This document shows, piece by piece, positions 10,002 to 22,635 of a stretch of 64,000 nucleotides of DNA (position 1 is its first letter; each line of letters begins with the position of its first letter). The DNA is taken from positions 113,525,996 through 113,589,995 of the forward strand of contig OX352774.1 of NCBI GenBank assembly GCA_947095535.1. The letters are read 5' to 3'. The DNA is from Poecilobothrus nobilitatus. Its lineage: Eukaryota > Arthropoda > Insecta > Diptera > Dolichopodidae. A program made the position numbers and the translations under genes. Under the pieces are notes generated by a model. It saw only the letters and a list, made by a program, of their open reading frames with translations. It searched no databases and had not been told where the DNA came from.

Positions 10002-13000
10002 TTAAATATTAAAATAGTTTTTATCCCGATAATATTTAAAAAGGTCGGAAATTTTCATAAAACAGAAAAAATCTTTCAATTGGAAAAAAAAAACTTTCAC
10101 TTGAAACAATAATTATAATTTTTTCACCCTTAATTACATACACTTTAATAAAAACTTATAATCGATTACTATTAAGTTACCTAAGTAATTTTTTTTTTTT
10201 TTTTAAATAATAACTATAGTAACTTTTATTATATTACTATAACTTATGGCCTATATTTAAACATACCTATATTCTACATAACAATATTTTAGGAAAAAAA
10301 GGTGGAGGTTTTATTTTAAAATTTAATAAAAACGAGTAAAATTTTATTTTTATTAATATAAGCGTTTTATATTACCTTCTGTATAAAAATATTATAATAT
10401 GTATGGGTTTATTTATATAAATTTTAACTAAAAAGTTGATTTTTTATCATATTTTTCCTTGTTTGCTTTTATTTTTTTTTATTTTTGTTGACTTTCTACC
10501 AACAATTATCAACAAATTATATCCTCATGTAATCCTTATTGATTTTAATCTTACCCAAACAAACAACCACAAAGATGGAAACAGTCCTTTTGTTTTTTTG
10601 TTAGAAAAGTTAAGATTAATGGTAAACAAATGAGGAGAGAGGAAAATTTAAATTTTTCTTTTTATTTTTTAAAGCTTATAAAAATATTCATATATACTCA
10701 TACATTCATAAATTCACAGCACAAATAAAAAATTTTAAATAAATATATACATATATAGTAAAAAAATAACTGACATTATCCGTGAGGATTATACATGGCA
10801 GTAAAGTTAATTTTAAAGGATTTATATTGAGTTTTCAATTTAATTTTTTTTTTTATTTTTTGGTTTTGTTTTTTTATTTTCTTTTCTGCGTGTAAAATGA
10901 AATATTTTGAAATAATATTTTAAATATTACAGGTTGACATTTTTCAAATATTTATAGACTGAAATTGTTGATATGAAAGTGAAGGTCTATCAATATAAAA
11001 TATAATTTTATTTGTTTATATTATTAATCTTATATATTTACATACATAGGATAATACAATATTACTAAAGAAACGCCATACAATATTATTAAAGAATCGC
11101 CTAGTAAGGTCATTATATAGGTAGAAAACTATTAATAATTAATATTATATAGTAGCTTATCATATAGTAGCTTTTGTTTGTATTATATAAATAATTAAAT
11201 TATAATTTTAGCAAAGGGAGAGAGGATTGGTTAAGAAAAATTGACTTTTCAATCATTTCCATTCCATATAAAAATATTTGATTCGTGTGAACTATTTGAA
11301 CCAACCCTCCTCCGTTTTGTAAGCTATAATACATATATATCACTCAGTCACAGAGACCCTGCCTATCAAAAAGAAAATAATATGTTGTAAAATTATTTTT
11401 TAAAATGAGTGCATACTTTTAGGCAAACACTAATAAAACTTTTATTTTATTTTGAAGCCGTTAAATTTATTTACAATAACAGAGACTCATAAAGCAGATA
11501 TTTTTCTGTGATAATTATTTCTATTTTTAAAAGCTTTAATTTGTAATAATATCTATATAATATTGTGTACATCCTGGAATAATGTTGAGAATTTCAGGAT
11601 GAAACTTAATTTACGACCTAAATTTATGAAAAGTACTTTAATATCTTGAAGAAGAGAGATAGTATAATATACATATATTTGACCATATGTATTAAAAAAC
11701 ATATTATGTAGTTATATAGGGATATTTAGACTTACTATAATGATTTTGTAGAGTTTACATTAATCATATCTGCCTAATTTGCAAAGAGTGTTACTTATAT
11801 AATATTCTATATTATATGACTAAAATGTTTAGGGTGTAATGTCAACACAAAGTTTTTTTACTTTTAAAGGATCATATTATGTTAACAAAGCCACAGTTAT
11901 TTTCAAATTGTATTTATATATTTTTGTAGTTATATACTTAATAGTATAAATTTCACAACATTTTTTACGGTACCTACATAAAAATTTAAAATTCCTTTCA
12001 AATTTAAATTTCCAATTCCAAGCTGAAACATTGAGAGAAAATCGCAGTTTTCATAATATATACTATAAAGTAATATTTAGAAAGAAGTACAAACTAATAA
12101 TTTTACTAAATACGATATATTTAAAGGATATTTGTTTCGTATATTCTACTAGGTATACTACATAAAAAAAAAACAAATAATTTGAAATACAAAAAGGTAT
12201 GTACAATAATATACAAAGTTTCACATGCATTTATTTATTGTGCATTTCTATTTACTGATGATACATTTGTATCTGTAAAAGGATCATATTCTATACAGCA
12301 CGAAACGTGAATTAACATTTTTTAAATTATTAGAATTTGTTTTCGATATGTGATAGTCTAAAATCAATCGAAAAGTCTTTAGTTTGAGTCAAATAGATTA
12401 AAATTAAAATTTATAAAAATTATCATCTCTTTTCTACATGCCTAAACTTATAACAAATTTATGTGAAAATTTATATTCCATCAGTCGCTGGTGCAGTTTT
12501 CAATACAATTATCTCGTATTTCATGTAAGTTTAAATTTTTCATAATAGGGTTAGTAAATTTTAGAGAATCAAAAATTGTTAATAACACCAAATTAAGTAA
12601 AGGATACAATACATATTGTAAAGTGCTTTACAATGAAATTTCTTTACTTGATTTTTTTTATTAGAGAAAGTTTAGTGATTTACAGACATTAAAGGTTTTT
12701 TTTTTAAATAAAATCAAACGGTGTATAATTTTATTTAGAAATTTTGTAATGACGAAACGCACTTCAAAATATAAAGTACCCTATCTATTCCTTTTAAATT
12801 TTTAAGGTATAAATTTCGAGTAAATTTTTGTCAACGATATAATACTGATATTTTGTCACTGTCAGTGTTTGAGATTTTACCCTTGTTCTATATTATGCAA
12901 TAAAGGATAAAACAACGAACTTTAATAATATAAAATACCCTTCCAATATAATCACTCATTTTCCTCAAAAAATTTTTATATTTTAGTATTACTTTAATAA

Positions 13001-13374
13001 CTAGATAGATTATAGTGTAATTTGAACAACAATCAAGAATAGAAAGGCGCATAGAAGCATAGGAAGAATTCCTGAAGCATAGGTATGCAAATAGAAAACT
13101 AAATAAACATCCAGAAAAATTACATATTAATTTATTGTTATGAAATTCGTTTTTTCAAACTGTAGAAGATATTAAAGAGTATAATGATTTTTCAATTTTA
13201 ATGAACTGTACCACTCACAATACGTTGAAGGTAGACATCTTTAATTTTGTAATATCCTAAGGAAAGATATTTAAATGTAACATAATGTTTTTAAATTTCC
13301 GTCTGTTTGCTTACCAGTCCCTACTACAAGTTCTAAAAAAAGGAAAATTTTAAGGTTTATATAAAACAAGGTAG
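10002..13374. other. AT-rich desert, about 3.4 kb
   Basis: Very AT-rich with homopolymer runs. The only longer ORF (10436-10633, plus) is F/L/N-rich and reads like translated intron. No splice-flanked exon, tRNA-like box or inverted repeat was recognised. Consistent with intron of the dpr-like gene. Confidence 0.5.
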
Positions 13375-15143
13375 AATGTAAACCAACGGTTTTTAAAAGC
13401 GCACATTTCCAAAACTCAATACAAACTGTTTAGAAGTGTGACTTACACAAAAATTTGAAAATTTCATGTAATAAGAAAAAATGTGAAAATAGGACATTTT
13501 TGAAATTTTGAGGGGCCGTAAGTCCGGAATCCTATATAACTAAGAAAAGCCGTTAACACACGTAAAAACACATTATTGAACCTTTAATTTTCATGTCTTG
13601 CCGAAGAAAAATTTGTACAGGTGCCTAAGTTACAGGTGTCTAAAAATAGCAAATTTTCAATTTTTGAGGCGTAATAACTCTTAAAGAGGGGGTGTTACCA
13701 AAAAATTTTCTGAGGAAACTTATACTAATTCTAAAACTTCTTTCTTGTCTCAAAACTTCAGGTTCCTATCTAAAGGGGTGCCGGAGTTATGAAAAAAGAA
13801 ATTTCATGCAAAATGTGGTTTTCACATAACGGTAAATTTAAATAGTAAATTACAAAATATCACAAAATTTTGATATTGTTTTATATAGATAATAAAATTT
13901 TCGATCTTCTGGCGGTTTTAGATTGCAAAATTATTACGCAGAGCCCGAGATATATACATCTGAAAATGGGGCTTTTTCGCAATTTTGAAGAGCGGCAACT
14001 TTGGAACCCTTTACAATTAAAATAAACCTTTTACACACGTAAAAATATATTATTGAACCTTTAATTTTTATGTCTTGCCGAAGAAAAATTTGTACAGGTG
14101 CCTAAGTTACAGGTGTCTAAAAATAGCAAATTTTCAATTTTTGAGGCGTAATAACTCTTAAAGAGGGGGTGTTACCAAAAAATTTTCTGAGAAAACTTAT
14201 ACTAATTCTAAAAGTTCTTTCTTGTCTCAAAATTTCAGGTTCCTATCTAAAGGGGTGCCGGAGTTATGAAAAAAGAAATTTCATGCAAAATGTGATTTTC
14301 ACATAACGGTAAATTTAAATAGTAAATTACAAAATATCACATAATTTTGATATTGTTTTATATAGATAATAAAATTTTCGATCTTCTGGCGGTTTTAGAT
14401 TGCAAAATTATTACGCAGAGCCCGAGATATATACATCTGAAAATGGGGCTTTTTCGCAATTTTGAAGAGCGGCAACTTTGGAACCCTTTACAATTAAAAT
14501 AAACATTTAACACACGTAAAAATATATTATTGTAGCTTTACTTTTTATATCTTGCAGAAGTAAAATGTGTACAGGTTCCTAAGTTACAGGTGTTTAAAAA
14601 TAGCAAATTTTCAATTTTTAAGCCCTAATAGCTCATAAACAGGGGGTGGTCCAAAAAAATTTTCTGAGCAAACTTATACTAATTCTAAAAGTTCTTTCTT
14701 GCCTCAAAATTTCAAGCTTCTATCTAGAAGCGTGCCGGAGTTATGAAAGTAGAAAAATCATGCAAAATTTGGTTTTCACATAACGGTAAATTTAAATACT
14801 AAATTTAAAAAAATTGTATAATTTTGATATTAATTTACAAAGATAAAAGAAATACCTGTCGAATGACGTTTTCAGATTGAAAAAATCTTAAGCAGAACAT
14901 AAGATATATGCATTTAAAAATAGGGCTTTTTCAAAGTTTGAGGGGCTGTAGCTCCGTAATGGGGGGGGCTACATGAAAAAGTTGTTCCACAAAATTATTT
15001 TTTTTATGAGACCAACCTATGGTTAAAATTTTTTTTCTCTATCTTTAACGGTGTAGAAGTTTTGTAAACAGACGGACGGACGGACGGACGGACAGAGTGA
15101 AACTAATTAGCACATTTTTTCAAAATTTTTTTGGAAATGTGCT
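13375..15143 (-). mobile_element. Family B Helentron-like element, full length (B3)
   Basis: About 1.77 kb, inverted relative to B2. Reading the minus strand, the 5' hairpin and AGCACATTTCC start at 15143, the CCGT microsatellite is near 15068-15095, and the 3' AACAAGG terminus is at 13375. The 477-bp internal module recurs with ATTATTG anchors at 13572, 14049 and 14526. Its subterminal GCACATTTCCAAAA (near 13408) mirrors the 5' end. It and B2 have the same module count, so the duplication predates their separation or they share a recent source. Confidence 0.8.
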
Positions 15144-15148
15144 AAAAA

Positions 15149-16291
15149 GACGAGGAAGACTGCAGTAGAGTAGATTGTGTCAACTCTGGGATACCCGTAT
15201 GAACGTAATATATCCTGTTTTTACAAAACTTGATCATCTTTTAAAAACATTCAGATGTTTTAGTGTCGACGTTAACTACAGAGATATATTTATGTTAACT
15301 GTGGAGTTGTATGACAGCTACCCGAAACCTTTGCACCAGCAGAATCTAATTTTACAGAAGTTGTTGCCATAAAACTGGATCATCATTTATAAGATTTCAG
15401 ACCCCCAGCTTCATTAAGTTCCAAGAGATGCAAGAAGCCTGAACTGGCTGCTTTAGACGAACCAAATTTTACAAAAGTTGTTGGCATGTAACTCGACACC
15501 TCTTTACTAAATTTCAGATTCCTAGCTTCAGTAGACACTGAGTTATTTCCATTTAAAAAGAGAAGTTGTATGGCAGCTATTCGAACCTGTCATACCATCA
15601 CAACCAAATTTTACAGAAGTTGTTGTCATAAAACTTGATCATCATTTGCAAAATTTCAGAAACCTAGCTTGAAAATATACTAAGTTATTTCTATATAAAG
15701 AAAGAAGTTGTATGGCAGCTACTCGAACCCGCCGACTGAAAACGTTGCATTTAAATAGCAAAACTAACAATTTTGCTAAAGTGATGTAAAAAAAATTTCA
15801 GCTTCCCAGCTAATCTATTTTTTGAGTTATCGTGCGGACGGACACTGAGTTATTTTCATTTAAAAAGAGAAGTTGTATTGCAGCTACCCGAACCTGTCGT
15901 ACCATCACAACCAAATTTTACAGAAGTTGATGCCATAAAACTTGATGATCATCTGCAAAATTTCAGATACCTAGCATAAATTGATACTGAGTTATTTCCA
16001 TTTAAAGAAAGAAGTTGTATGGCAGCTACTCGAGCCCGGCAACCGAAAATGTTGGATTTAAATAGCAAAACTAACAATTTAGTAAAAGTAACGCAAAAAA
16101 AATTTCAGCCTCCTAGGTCTTTTATTTTTTGAGTTATCGTGCGGACGGACGGACGTACATGGCTTAATCGACTCAGAATTCGATTCTGAGCCGATCCATA
16201 CCTTTGACACTATATCTACCTCGAATCCTTTAAGGTGTCACACACGTAATGGTAAATTTATTATACCCTTGAACATAGTTCACACGGGTAT
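15149..16291 (-). mobile_element. Family A Helentron-like element (A2)
   Basis: On the minus strand it begins ATACCCGTGTGAAC (16291) and runs through the conserved TAATGG block, GATATAGTGTCAAAGG, the CGATTAAGCCATG block and CGTCCGTCCG to the subterminal inverted ATACCCGTATGAAC (about 15191) and the CGAGGAAG..GCAG 3' end. Repeated GCAGCTACTCGAACC-type modules occur internally. The 65-codon plus-strand ORF at 15175 is an accident of the repeat. Its 3' end lies only about 5 bp from the 5' end of B3. Confidence 0.78.
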
Positions 16292-16421
16292 AATAAAGTA
16301 CCTAACAAGAATTATTAAAAAAATTGTTTATGTAGCCTGACCCGTTGCGGAACTACAATATCACTTCGAAAATAGTCAAAGTTTAAAAATTGCTATATTC
16401 AACAAAATATTATTTCAATTG

Positions 16422-17122
16422 AAACGAGAAACAATACAGTTGCCTTTGTCAACTCTTAGATACCCGTACGAACCGCTAGTATGTTCACAGCCTGTCACTA
16501 TTTCTTAATATATAAAATAATAAAATATTTTAGTATTTTAAAAAATTTCGGGGAATTTTATAATTTCTAGAACTATGGGTTGTACATATATTCAAACTAT
16601 ATGTTTATATGTACATTCTTCAAAAGCAGATTCTAACCTTCCACGACGATTATCCCAACCTTCCATAACCTAACCTTCTATAACGATTATCAATCCCAAA
16701 ACTTTTTCAAATATTAGCTCCGTAACGGGTGGCGCTACAAAAAAAAGTTATTAAAAATAAAATTAATATTTTTATAAGTTCTATCAGCTGTCAAAATTTC
16801 ATAGCTCTATTTCAAAAAAAATGTGGCGATCTAAAAGTTTGGTGTTCGAGAGCTACCCGAAGTTTCGGTCGGAACTCAACCAAAAAAAAAAATAAGGAAC
16901 CTACAAAATGCTTCCAGAATATTTTGTGTAAATTTCAAGATTCTAGCTTTCTTAGTTTTTGAGTTAGCGCGCTGACGGACGGACGAACGGACATGGATCA
17001 ATCGACTTAGAATTTTTTTCTGATCCGATCCATACCTTTGAAGGTATATCTAGCTCGTTTATTTCGAGGTGTTACAAACGGAGGAGTAATTTTATTATAC
17101 CCGATACTTATCGTACGGGTAT
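16422..17122 (-). mobile_element. Family C Helentron-like element, short copy (C2)
   Basis: On the minus strand it opens with ATACCCGTACGATA at 17122, which folds back on ATCGGGTAT, then has TAACACCTCG, GCTAGATATACCTTC and a CCGTCC block. It ends with the subterminal inverted TACGGGTATC, an AGTTG..CAACT hairpin and TTTCTCGTTTC. About 700 bp, it lacks roughly 900 bp of the C1 interior but shares both ends and a 3' segment matching C1 positions 7830-7990. The ORF at 16729-16962 lies wholly inside it. Confidence 0.75.
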
Positions 17123-17287
17123 AAAAAAATCTTGATTTTTTATGATTTAAAATAATAAATTTTCATGAAAAAATAGTTAAAATTATTTTTTTAGCTGTCC
17201 TCCAGTCCTGTTTGAAAATATCCTTTTTTAAAAATTTATTTACTTTTAAATACTTTACTTTTCAATATTATTAGTTTACATTTATAT

Positions 17288-18195
17288 TTGCCGGTCGTGC
17301 CGGTCGTGCCGGTCGTTCACAAGAAATTATTGGTGATGTGAGTGATAGTGTTACAGCTGACCCCACCATGTCAATTTTCCGATGTTCACAACAATTGGGA
17401 CTTTCTGAGTCAACCATATGGCGTATTATGCACGAAGATTTAGCGTTGAAGGCCTACAAATTTCAATTGACACAAGAATTGCTGCCACAAGATCATTCCA
17501 TGCGTCGGGACTTTGCCAATTGGATACTGGAACAAAACGACAATTTTTCAAAAAAAATCATCTTTCGGACGAACCACATTTCGAGATCGGTGGAATTTCG
17601 AAACAAAACTTCCGTATTTGGGGAAAGGAAAACCTTCGCCTGATCCAAGAGAAGCCAACGCATCCACAATGAGTCACTGTTTGGTGTAAATTGTGGTATG
17701 TTGGTGTGATTGGTCCGTACTTTTTCGAAAATGATTCTGGAAGAGCCATAACAGTTAACGATACCAGATATCGCGACATGATCACAACTTTTTTATGGCA
17801 AATATTGGAAAATATTGATACTGAGATTATATTGATACATGTGGTTGCAACAAAGGTGGCTACGTGTCATACAGCAAGAGAAACACTGCAATTACTGCAT
17901 ACAAAGTTTGCAGACCGTGTTATTTCCAGATTCGGTGACGTGAATAGCCCTTCAAGATCCTGCTATTTGACTCCGTTAGACTTTTTTCTCTGAGGCTATA
18001 TGAAAGAACAGGTTTACAAGGAAACACTCGAAACGTTGAGGCATTGAAAGCAGAAATTATTCGATATAGAGCCGCAACTATGCCAGAATGTGACCGAAAA
18101 TTCTGATAAAAATCAACTACTGTGGAGACGCAATAGATGGTCACATGAGAGATATCATTTTCAGAGTATAAATGGCAAACATTGAACTTCAAAAA
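17288..18195 (+). pseudogene. Dead Tc1/mariner-superfamily transposase
   Basis: Cut-and-paste DDE/D transposase related to the type common in insects. The N-terminal half reads in one frame: GDVSDSVTADP, a helix-turn-helix region with SQQLGLSESTIWRI, and LLPQDHSMRRDFANWILEQ. The frame then shifts near 17550 to SDEPHFEIGG, which holds the first acidic residue, and a stop follows before VTVWC. LWYVGVIGPYFFENDSG continues in another frame. The QQDGATCHTA-type site holding the second aspartate is destroyed by an indel near 17850, the third aspartate (CDLTPLD in relatives) is Tyr, and Trp of FLWGY is a stop. Sequence beyond, to about 18180, still resembles the family C-terminus. No terminal inverted repeats were identified. 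Confidently non-functional. Confidence 0.85.
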
Positions 18196-20272
18196 TAAAT
18201 AAAAACTTTTCCAGTTTCAAATTCAAATTCTATGTCTTTCAATTATTTACTTTTTAAAACTCAATTTGAAAAATCCTATAGATACGATAAAAAGGTGTAT
18301 TATAAAGTTCAAATCGATTGAGTATTTTAAATTTTTTATAATCAACAAAAAAGTCATGCAGTTTTTAAAGTTTTATTATTTCCCCCAAGCATTTTTTTTG
18401 TTTGATATTAAGTTAGTGTGCACAAAATCTTTTTTAAATATAAGAACGGAAATAAACATGGCAACACTATTACTCATTAATATAACAATAAAGAGTTTTT
18501 ATCCTGTTTAAATTAAAAATATTATGTTAATTTCTTTGGTATCACAAACTTAGCCAAAAAGTATTATTATAATTTTTTTTAATTTTTCTTTATATTTGTG
18601 TTTTTTAATCACAGGTACAAAAAAAAAAGGAAAATAACAAAACCGGAACACGTATGCACATCCTTTTTGTCGAAAAAAGAAAAATAAATGTGTATTTTAA
18701 TGGTAACTTGGTTTTGATTTCAAAGTATTATTTTAATTCAAAAAAATTTAGTTTTTTTATATTTTCATGTATTATTGTTTCTTTTTGATACAAACATGGA
18801 TACAATTTAGATTGGTCAGCAAAACTTTTTATAAAAATATAACAAAGTTTAGTACCTACGTACGTAATATTATTTTGTTAAGCTTTTTGCTCTCAATTTA
18901 CCTTATAGTGTTGAAATCAGCAGTTTTGTCATCAGCAGTCAAAAATTTTTTTTTGACTTTTGCAATTTTCAGGGATCATTCAGTGAAAACTGAATTAAAA
19001 TTAATAATAATTTTTGTATTAAAATGCTTTAAGAAATCTCATTTCAAAGAATTTTTTTTTAACTCTATACATTAAAGGAAAAGATAGTGTTTATTAAAAT
19101 CATAATGTAAGCGATTTTATTATCATTTTGATTTGTTCGTGTGCTACTGCATTTGATGGTATTGTTGGTATAAGATGGTACAAGATACTAATATTTTTTT
19201 GTTTTATTAACGAGAGACGTTTGGAAATATGGAAATTCACACTAAGGAACTGCATGAGGTTCCTTCGGGTTGTGTTGAACTTTAACCAACCAAAACCATT
19301 CCGTTTAAAACCAAACTTTGGGAGGATCCCTTTAATACAAATTGATACGGTTTGATTTTGGGAATAAGGATGTGGGAATTATAATGCGTTGGGAATTGGG
19401 TTTGGAATAATTGAGATTATGTATAAGTTAAAACAAAAATTTTGTAGAGTTATTGTGAAGAAAGATGTTAATAATATTTTTACATCTCGTTAAATTGTAT
19501 ACATATGAACTATCAGTTAGTTTGGCACACGTGTACTGGCAAAAGGTTCCATAAACGCGACATGCCGTGCTATACGGATTTGCGAACGCTATGTTATGCC
19601 ATTTTAATAACGCGACAATGTAGAGGTAAGCGTCTGTCGCACTCTTTTATTGGAAAATTTTAAATGGAGGCATTAATTGTTTTATTTCTTTAGAACAGGT
19701 GTTTGCCCTTACAAGTTATCTATAAAACAAGGCCAATAATTCGAATGTACGATGATGGAAAAATGGAGTAATAGTTAATATAACACTAGAGTTGTCAATA
19801 AGACATATGCCTTTGTTCTGCTTCAACTCAAATATATGTCCAAAAATTTGATTTAACCAAGTCAATTTTAAATAAAACTCGGTCCCCAGAATGTTTAAAT
19901 TTGATAAAAAATGCATAGCTTCTCCTTAAAATATTAGATTGGTGATATGCAGCCCTTTTTCACATTGAAATTAATGAATGAAATACTAAACTAAATTAAT
20001 ATGAAAACATGGACCAATTTATTATAATTAGCTTTTCAGTTAACCTGTGTAAGTTTTTGTATAAAAACAAAATTTTAGAAAATTACAAATAAAGGTGTGT
20101 AAATTTTGTAAAGGAGGCAGAAACATTAGTTCATAAATGAGGTAAAAGCATTATAACTATTACACAAATGCAACACACGACGACATAAAAATGCACTTTT
20201 ACTTTTTAGTCACTTGTGTAAGCTGTAATAACTTTTATGTTTTAAAACTCTTATTAAATTTTTTTTAACTTT
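18196..20272. other. AT-rich stretch between transposase relic and dpr exon
   Basis: Contains several 65-100 codon ORFs that are F/I/K/L-rich and match no family I know. Lies immediately 3' of the dpr exon, so it is presumably intron. Slightly GC-richer text at 19500-19640 was inspected for an Ig exon and none was found. Confidence 0.5.
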
Positions 20273-20278
20273 ACTTAC
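20273..20278 (-). other. Splice donor of the dpr-like exon
   Basis: GTAAGT follows directly after the ACG codon that ends NLGNKT, a consensus-quality U1 donor in phase 0. Reading past it in frame gives lysine-rich, non-Ig sequence, which supports the splice site. Confidence 0.8.
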
Positions 20279-20484
20279 CGTTTTGTTGCCTAAATTTCTA
20301 ACACGACATCCCAAATACGCTGATTTACCAACTAATGATGTTACATTTCGAGGCATTTGTAAATCAAAATAAGGTTCTGTCCATTTATGGCCGAATGATG
20401 AATGTGGTATATGTGTTGGTTTTTCATTCCCATGATTATTTGTATTTGAATTATGATTTGGTCTTTGATAACACATTATAATAC
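20279..20484 (-). CDS. Internal exon of a dpr-family immunoglobulin-domain protein (first half of Ig domain 1)
   Basis: Dpr proteins are insect neuronal cell-surface proteins with two Ig domains; they bind DIP proteins in synaptic partner matching. The exon encodes 68 residues. Residues 1-32 are a polar linker rich in Asn and His. The start of Ig domain 1 follows, with KWTEPYFD (about 33-40), the PRNVTSLVGKSAYLGCRV stretch holding the B-strand cysteine at about residue 59, and NLGNKT at the end. NVT and NKT are potential N-glycosylation sequons. On the minus strand the exon follows a T-rich tract ending in CAG and stops at ACG|GTAAGT on a codon boundary. Its first two bases complete a codon split with the previous exon. 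The ATG at 20476 is unlikely to be a true start, because no signal peptide follows it. I recognise the family from the PYFD..RNVT..VG..A.L.CRV..LGN pattern but cannot assign the paralogue. The second half of the Ig domain is not found at lower coordinates, implying an intron of at least 20 kb. Confidence 0.85.
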
Positions 20485-20497
20485 CTGAAAAAAAAAT
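20485..20497 (-). other. Splice acceptor of the dpr-like exon
   Basis: Read on the minus strand, a run of T residues leads into CAG immediately before the exon, a normal polypyrimidine tract and AG acceptor. It sets the exon start and supports reading this as an internal exon rather than an initiating one. Confidence 0.75.
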
Positions 20498-22635
20498 TTA
20501 AAAAATATTTTAAACTTAATTAAAAAATGTCTATATAATCATTAAAGTTTTGGTGCGAGTACCAAAATGGCTAACATTCAAAATTGACTTAATTTCCATG
20601 GATTATTATTATCAGTCCATTTATAACTTTTAGGTTTATTTCCATTAATGACCTATATTTACTTTAAGATAATATAATTTTATTATGTTCCTTTTAACTT
20701 AAATGACTTCAAAAAATTTTAATAATAATATTGATTAGGGGATGTTCGAATAGTTTGGATTTCACTTTCACTGTTGTTACAAAGTTTATGTGCTTTATTA
20801 TTTTACCTCAATTTTTAGTTACTTATAACATATAATATCTAAGTATCTGGGGCTTATAATATTATATGGTTAAAAGGACTTTTTGCTTGGGCAAATAAGT
20901 TCCTAAAATAACTATTTCCCTATAACACGTCATAGTTAATTAAAAATTTCTGTTAAAATAATTTGATAGTCCCTGACAATCAATGCACATTTTTGGACCT
21001 ATGAAATATTATCGAACGAAATAGAGTCAAATTTTAATCAAAATTTTGGTAAAAAACGAATATCCCGGTATATATTTCAAAGTAACGACTTTTTGTAAGG
21101 TCAGGATTTTATATTAAAGTATTATAAACGATACAAAAATGTTATCTAGTATATAAAGGAGAAAGTATGTTTGTTTGCTTCTTATTGAATTGTGTAAATT
21201 TTACCAAGTGCTTAAATGACTTTAAAGTAAAAAGTTTCGTTATCCCGTCTTGAAGATATCTACGACATTTTAAAGAAATTTTCATTCTTTTAAGATCATG
21301 TTTATACTGTTGGATTGATTGAGCTCAAATTTAGTAAAAACGTAGTTCCCTAGTGAAGGCGTTCGCTGGATCGATATGGTTACGATCTGTTAACTCGTAT
21401 ATAATAGATATGAGTGGTTGTACAAAAATATTAAAATTTATGGTTGTATACGAAAAACACATATAAAAAAAATTTTACATAAAATTTGAAGATTTACATG
21501 TTATTATGAAATGAAAACAATGAGACATTTTTAATCGATTACCACATCAAAAAAAAAAATAATTGATGCTTATGTTTTGTTGTAAAATCCATAATATTCA
21601 CATTTTCTGCATCTCATACCAGATTATTCCTTACCTATTGCAAAAGACCCTATTAATTTATAAGCACACTTTATAAGCAAGTGGTTTAAGTTTTAATCAT
21701 ATTAATTTAAAAAAAAAAAACAATAAAAACTGGCAACAGTTGAATTAAATTTGAAGAAATAAGAATTTTTTGCAATTTATTATTAAAAAGTCTTACTTTC
21801 ATTTTCTCCTTTTTGAATTTTCTCTTGAGCACATTTGTGGCTTAATACAAATGTTTCACGATACTGTTAAAGAACTTTAAGAAATTCAATAGAAATTCAA
21901 TTTTTTGTTCGTCAGATCTGTTTTAGCTATTTTTGATATTTTTCTTCTTAATTTAGAGCATATTTTATAAGTGGAAATTAAAAATAAAACTGAAAGGATT
22001 TCCTGTTTTTTTTTTGTCGAAATAAATTTATTTTGTTTTTAGGTTATTTTTTAGATATCATTATTATCATCGCTAAGTTTTAAATTTTCTTTTTTTGTTA
22101 TTTAAATGGTTTTATTTTATCAGACTTTATTTTCCTTTATATTTTGCTTGTTTTTTTACCTAAATTCTCATTATTTTAATCACTGACCCAATTTTTATAA
22201 AATATTAAAAAATTCTATAGCTATTATAATACAAAATATGTAGCTATATTCTCTATAATCACAGAAGCTCTGCCAGTTATTACTTATATAATATTATAAT
22301 GTAGAATAATTACTAATGACTTGGATACCCACTAAAAACTCGAAGATGCTTTTTCCTTCTGTAAAATTTTTAGTCATCGTTTTCGGAAATTATTTTAAGG
22401 TCAAAAAACATTAAAATAAAAATATTTAAAAAATTAAATGAAAAAAAAAACAAGAAAAAGAGATAAAATAATTAGTATTTTTCAGCAGTATGAAAATGAA
22501 TTTATTTAAAAAATTTAAAAGAACCGGAAAACAGATATAAATGTATTCCGTTCCACTTTTTGTGACTTTAATACTATTCATGAATATTGACAAAAAATAC
22601 AACTTTAGATAATCAAAAGTAAAAGAAAATAGAAA
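20498..22635. other. AT-rich stretch upstream of the dpr exon
   Basis: Presumed intron. A segment near 21145-21400 (TATATAAAGGAGAAAGTATG, then AAATTTAGTAAAAACG) has the flavour of a dispersed repeat but has no second copy here. Otherwise nothing recognised. Confidence 0.4.

Noticed and set aside
17691..17993. 100-codon ORF as an independent gene
   Set aside because: It is the middle part of the broken transposase in a shifted frame.
19128..19660. Possible second dpr exon in the less AT-rich text near 19.5 kb
   Set aside because: No frame on the minus strand gives the expected second half of the Ig domain, and no paired splice sites frame one.
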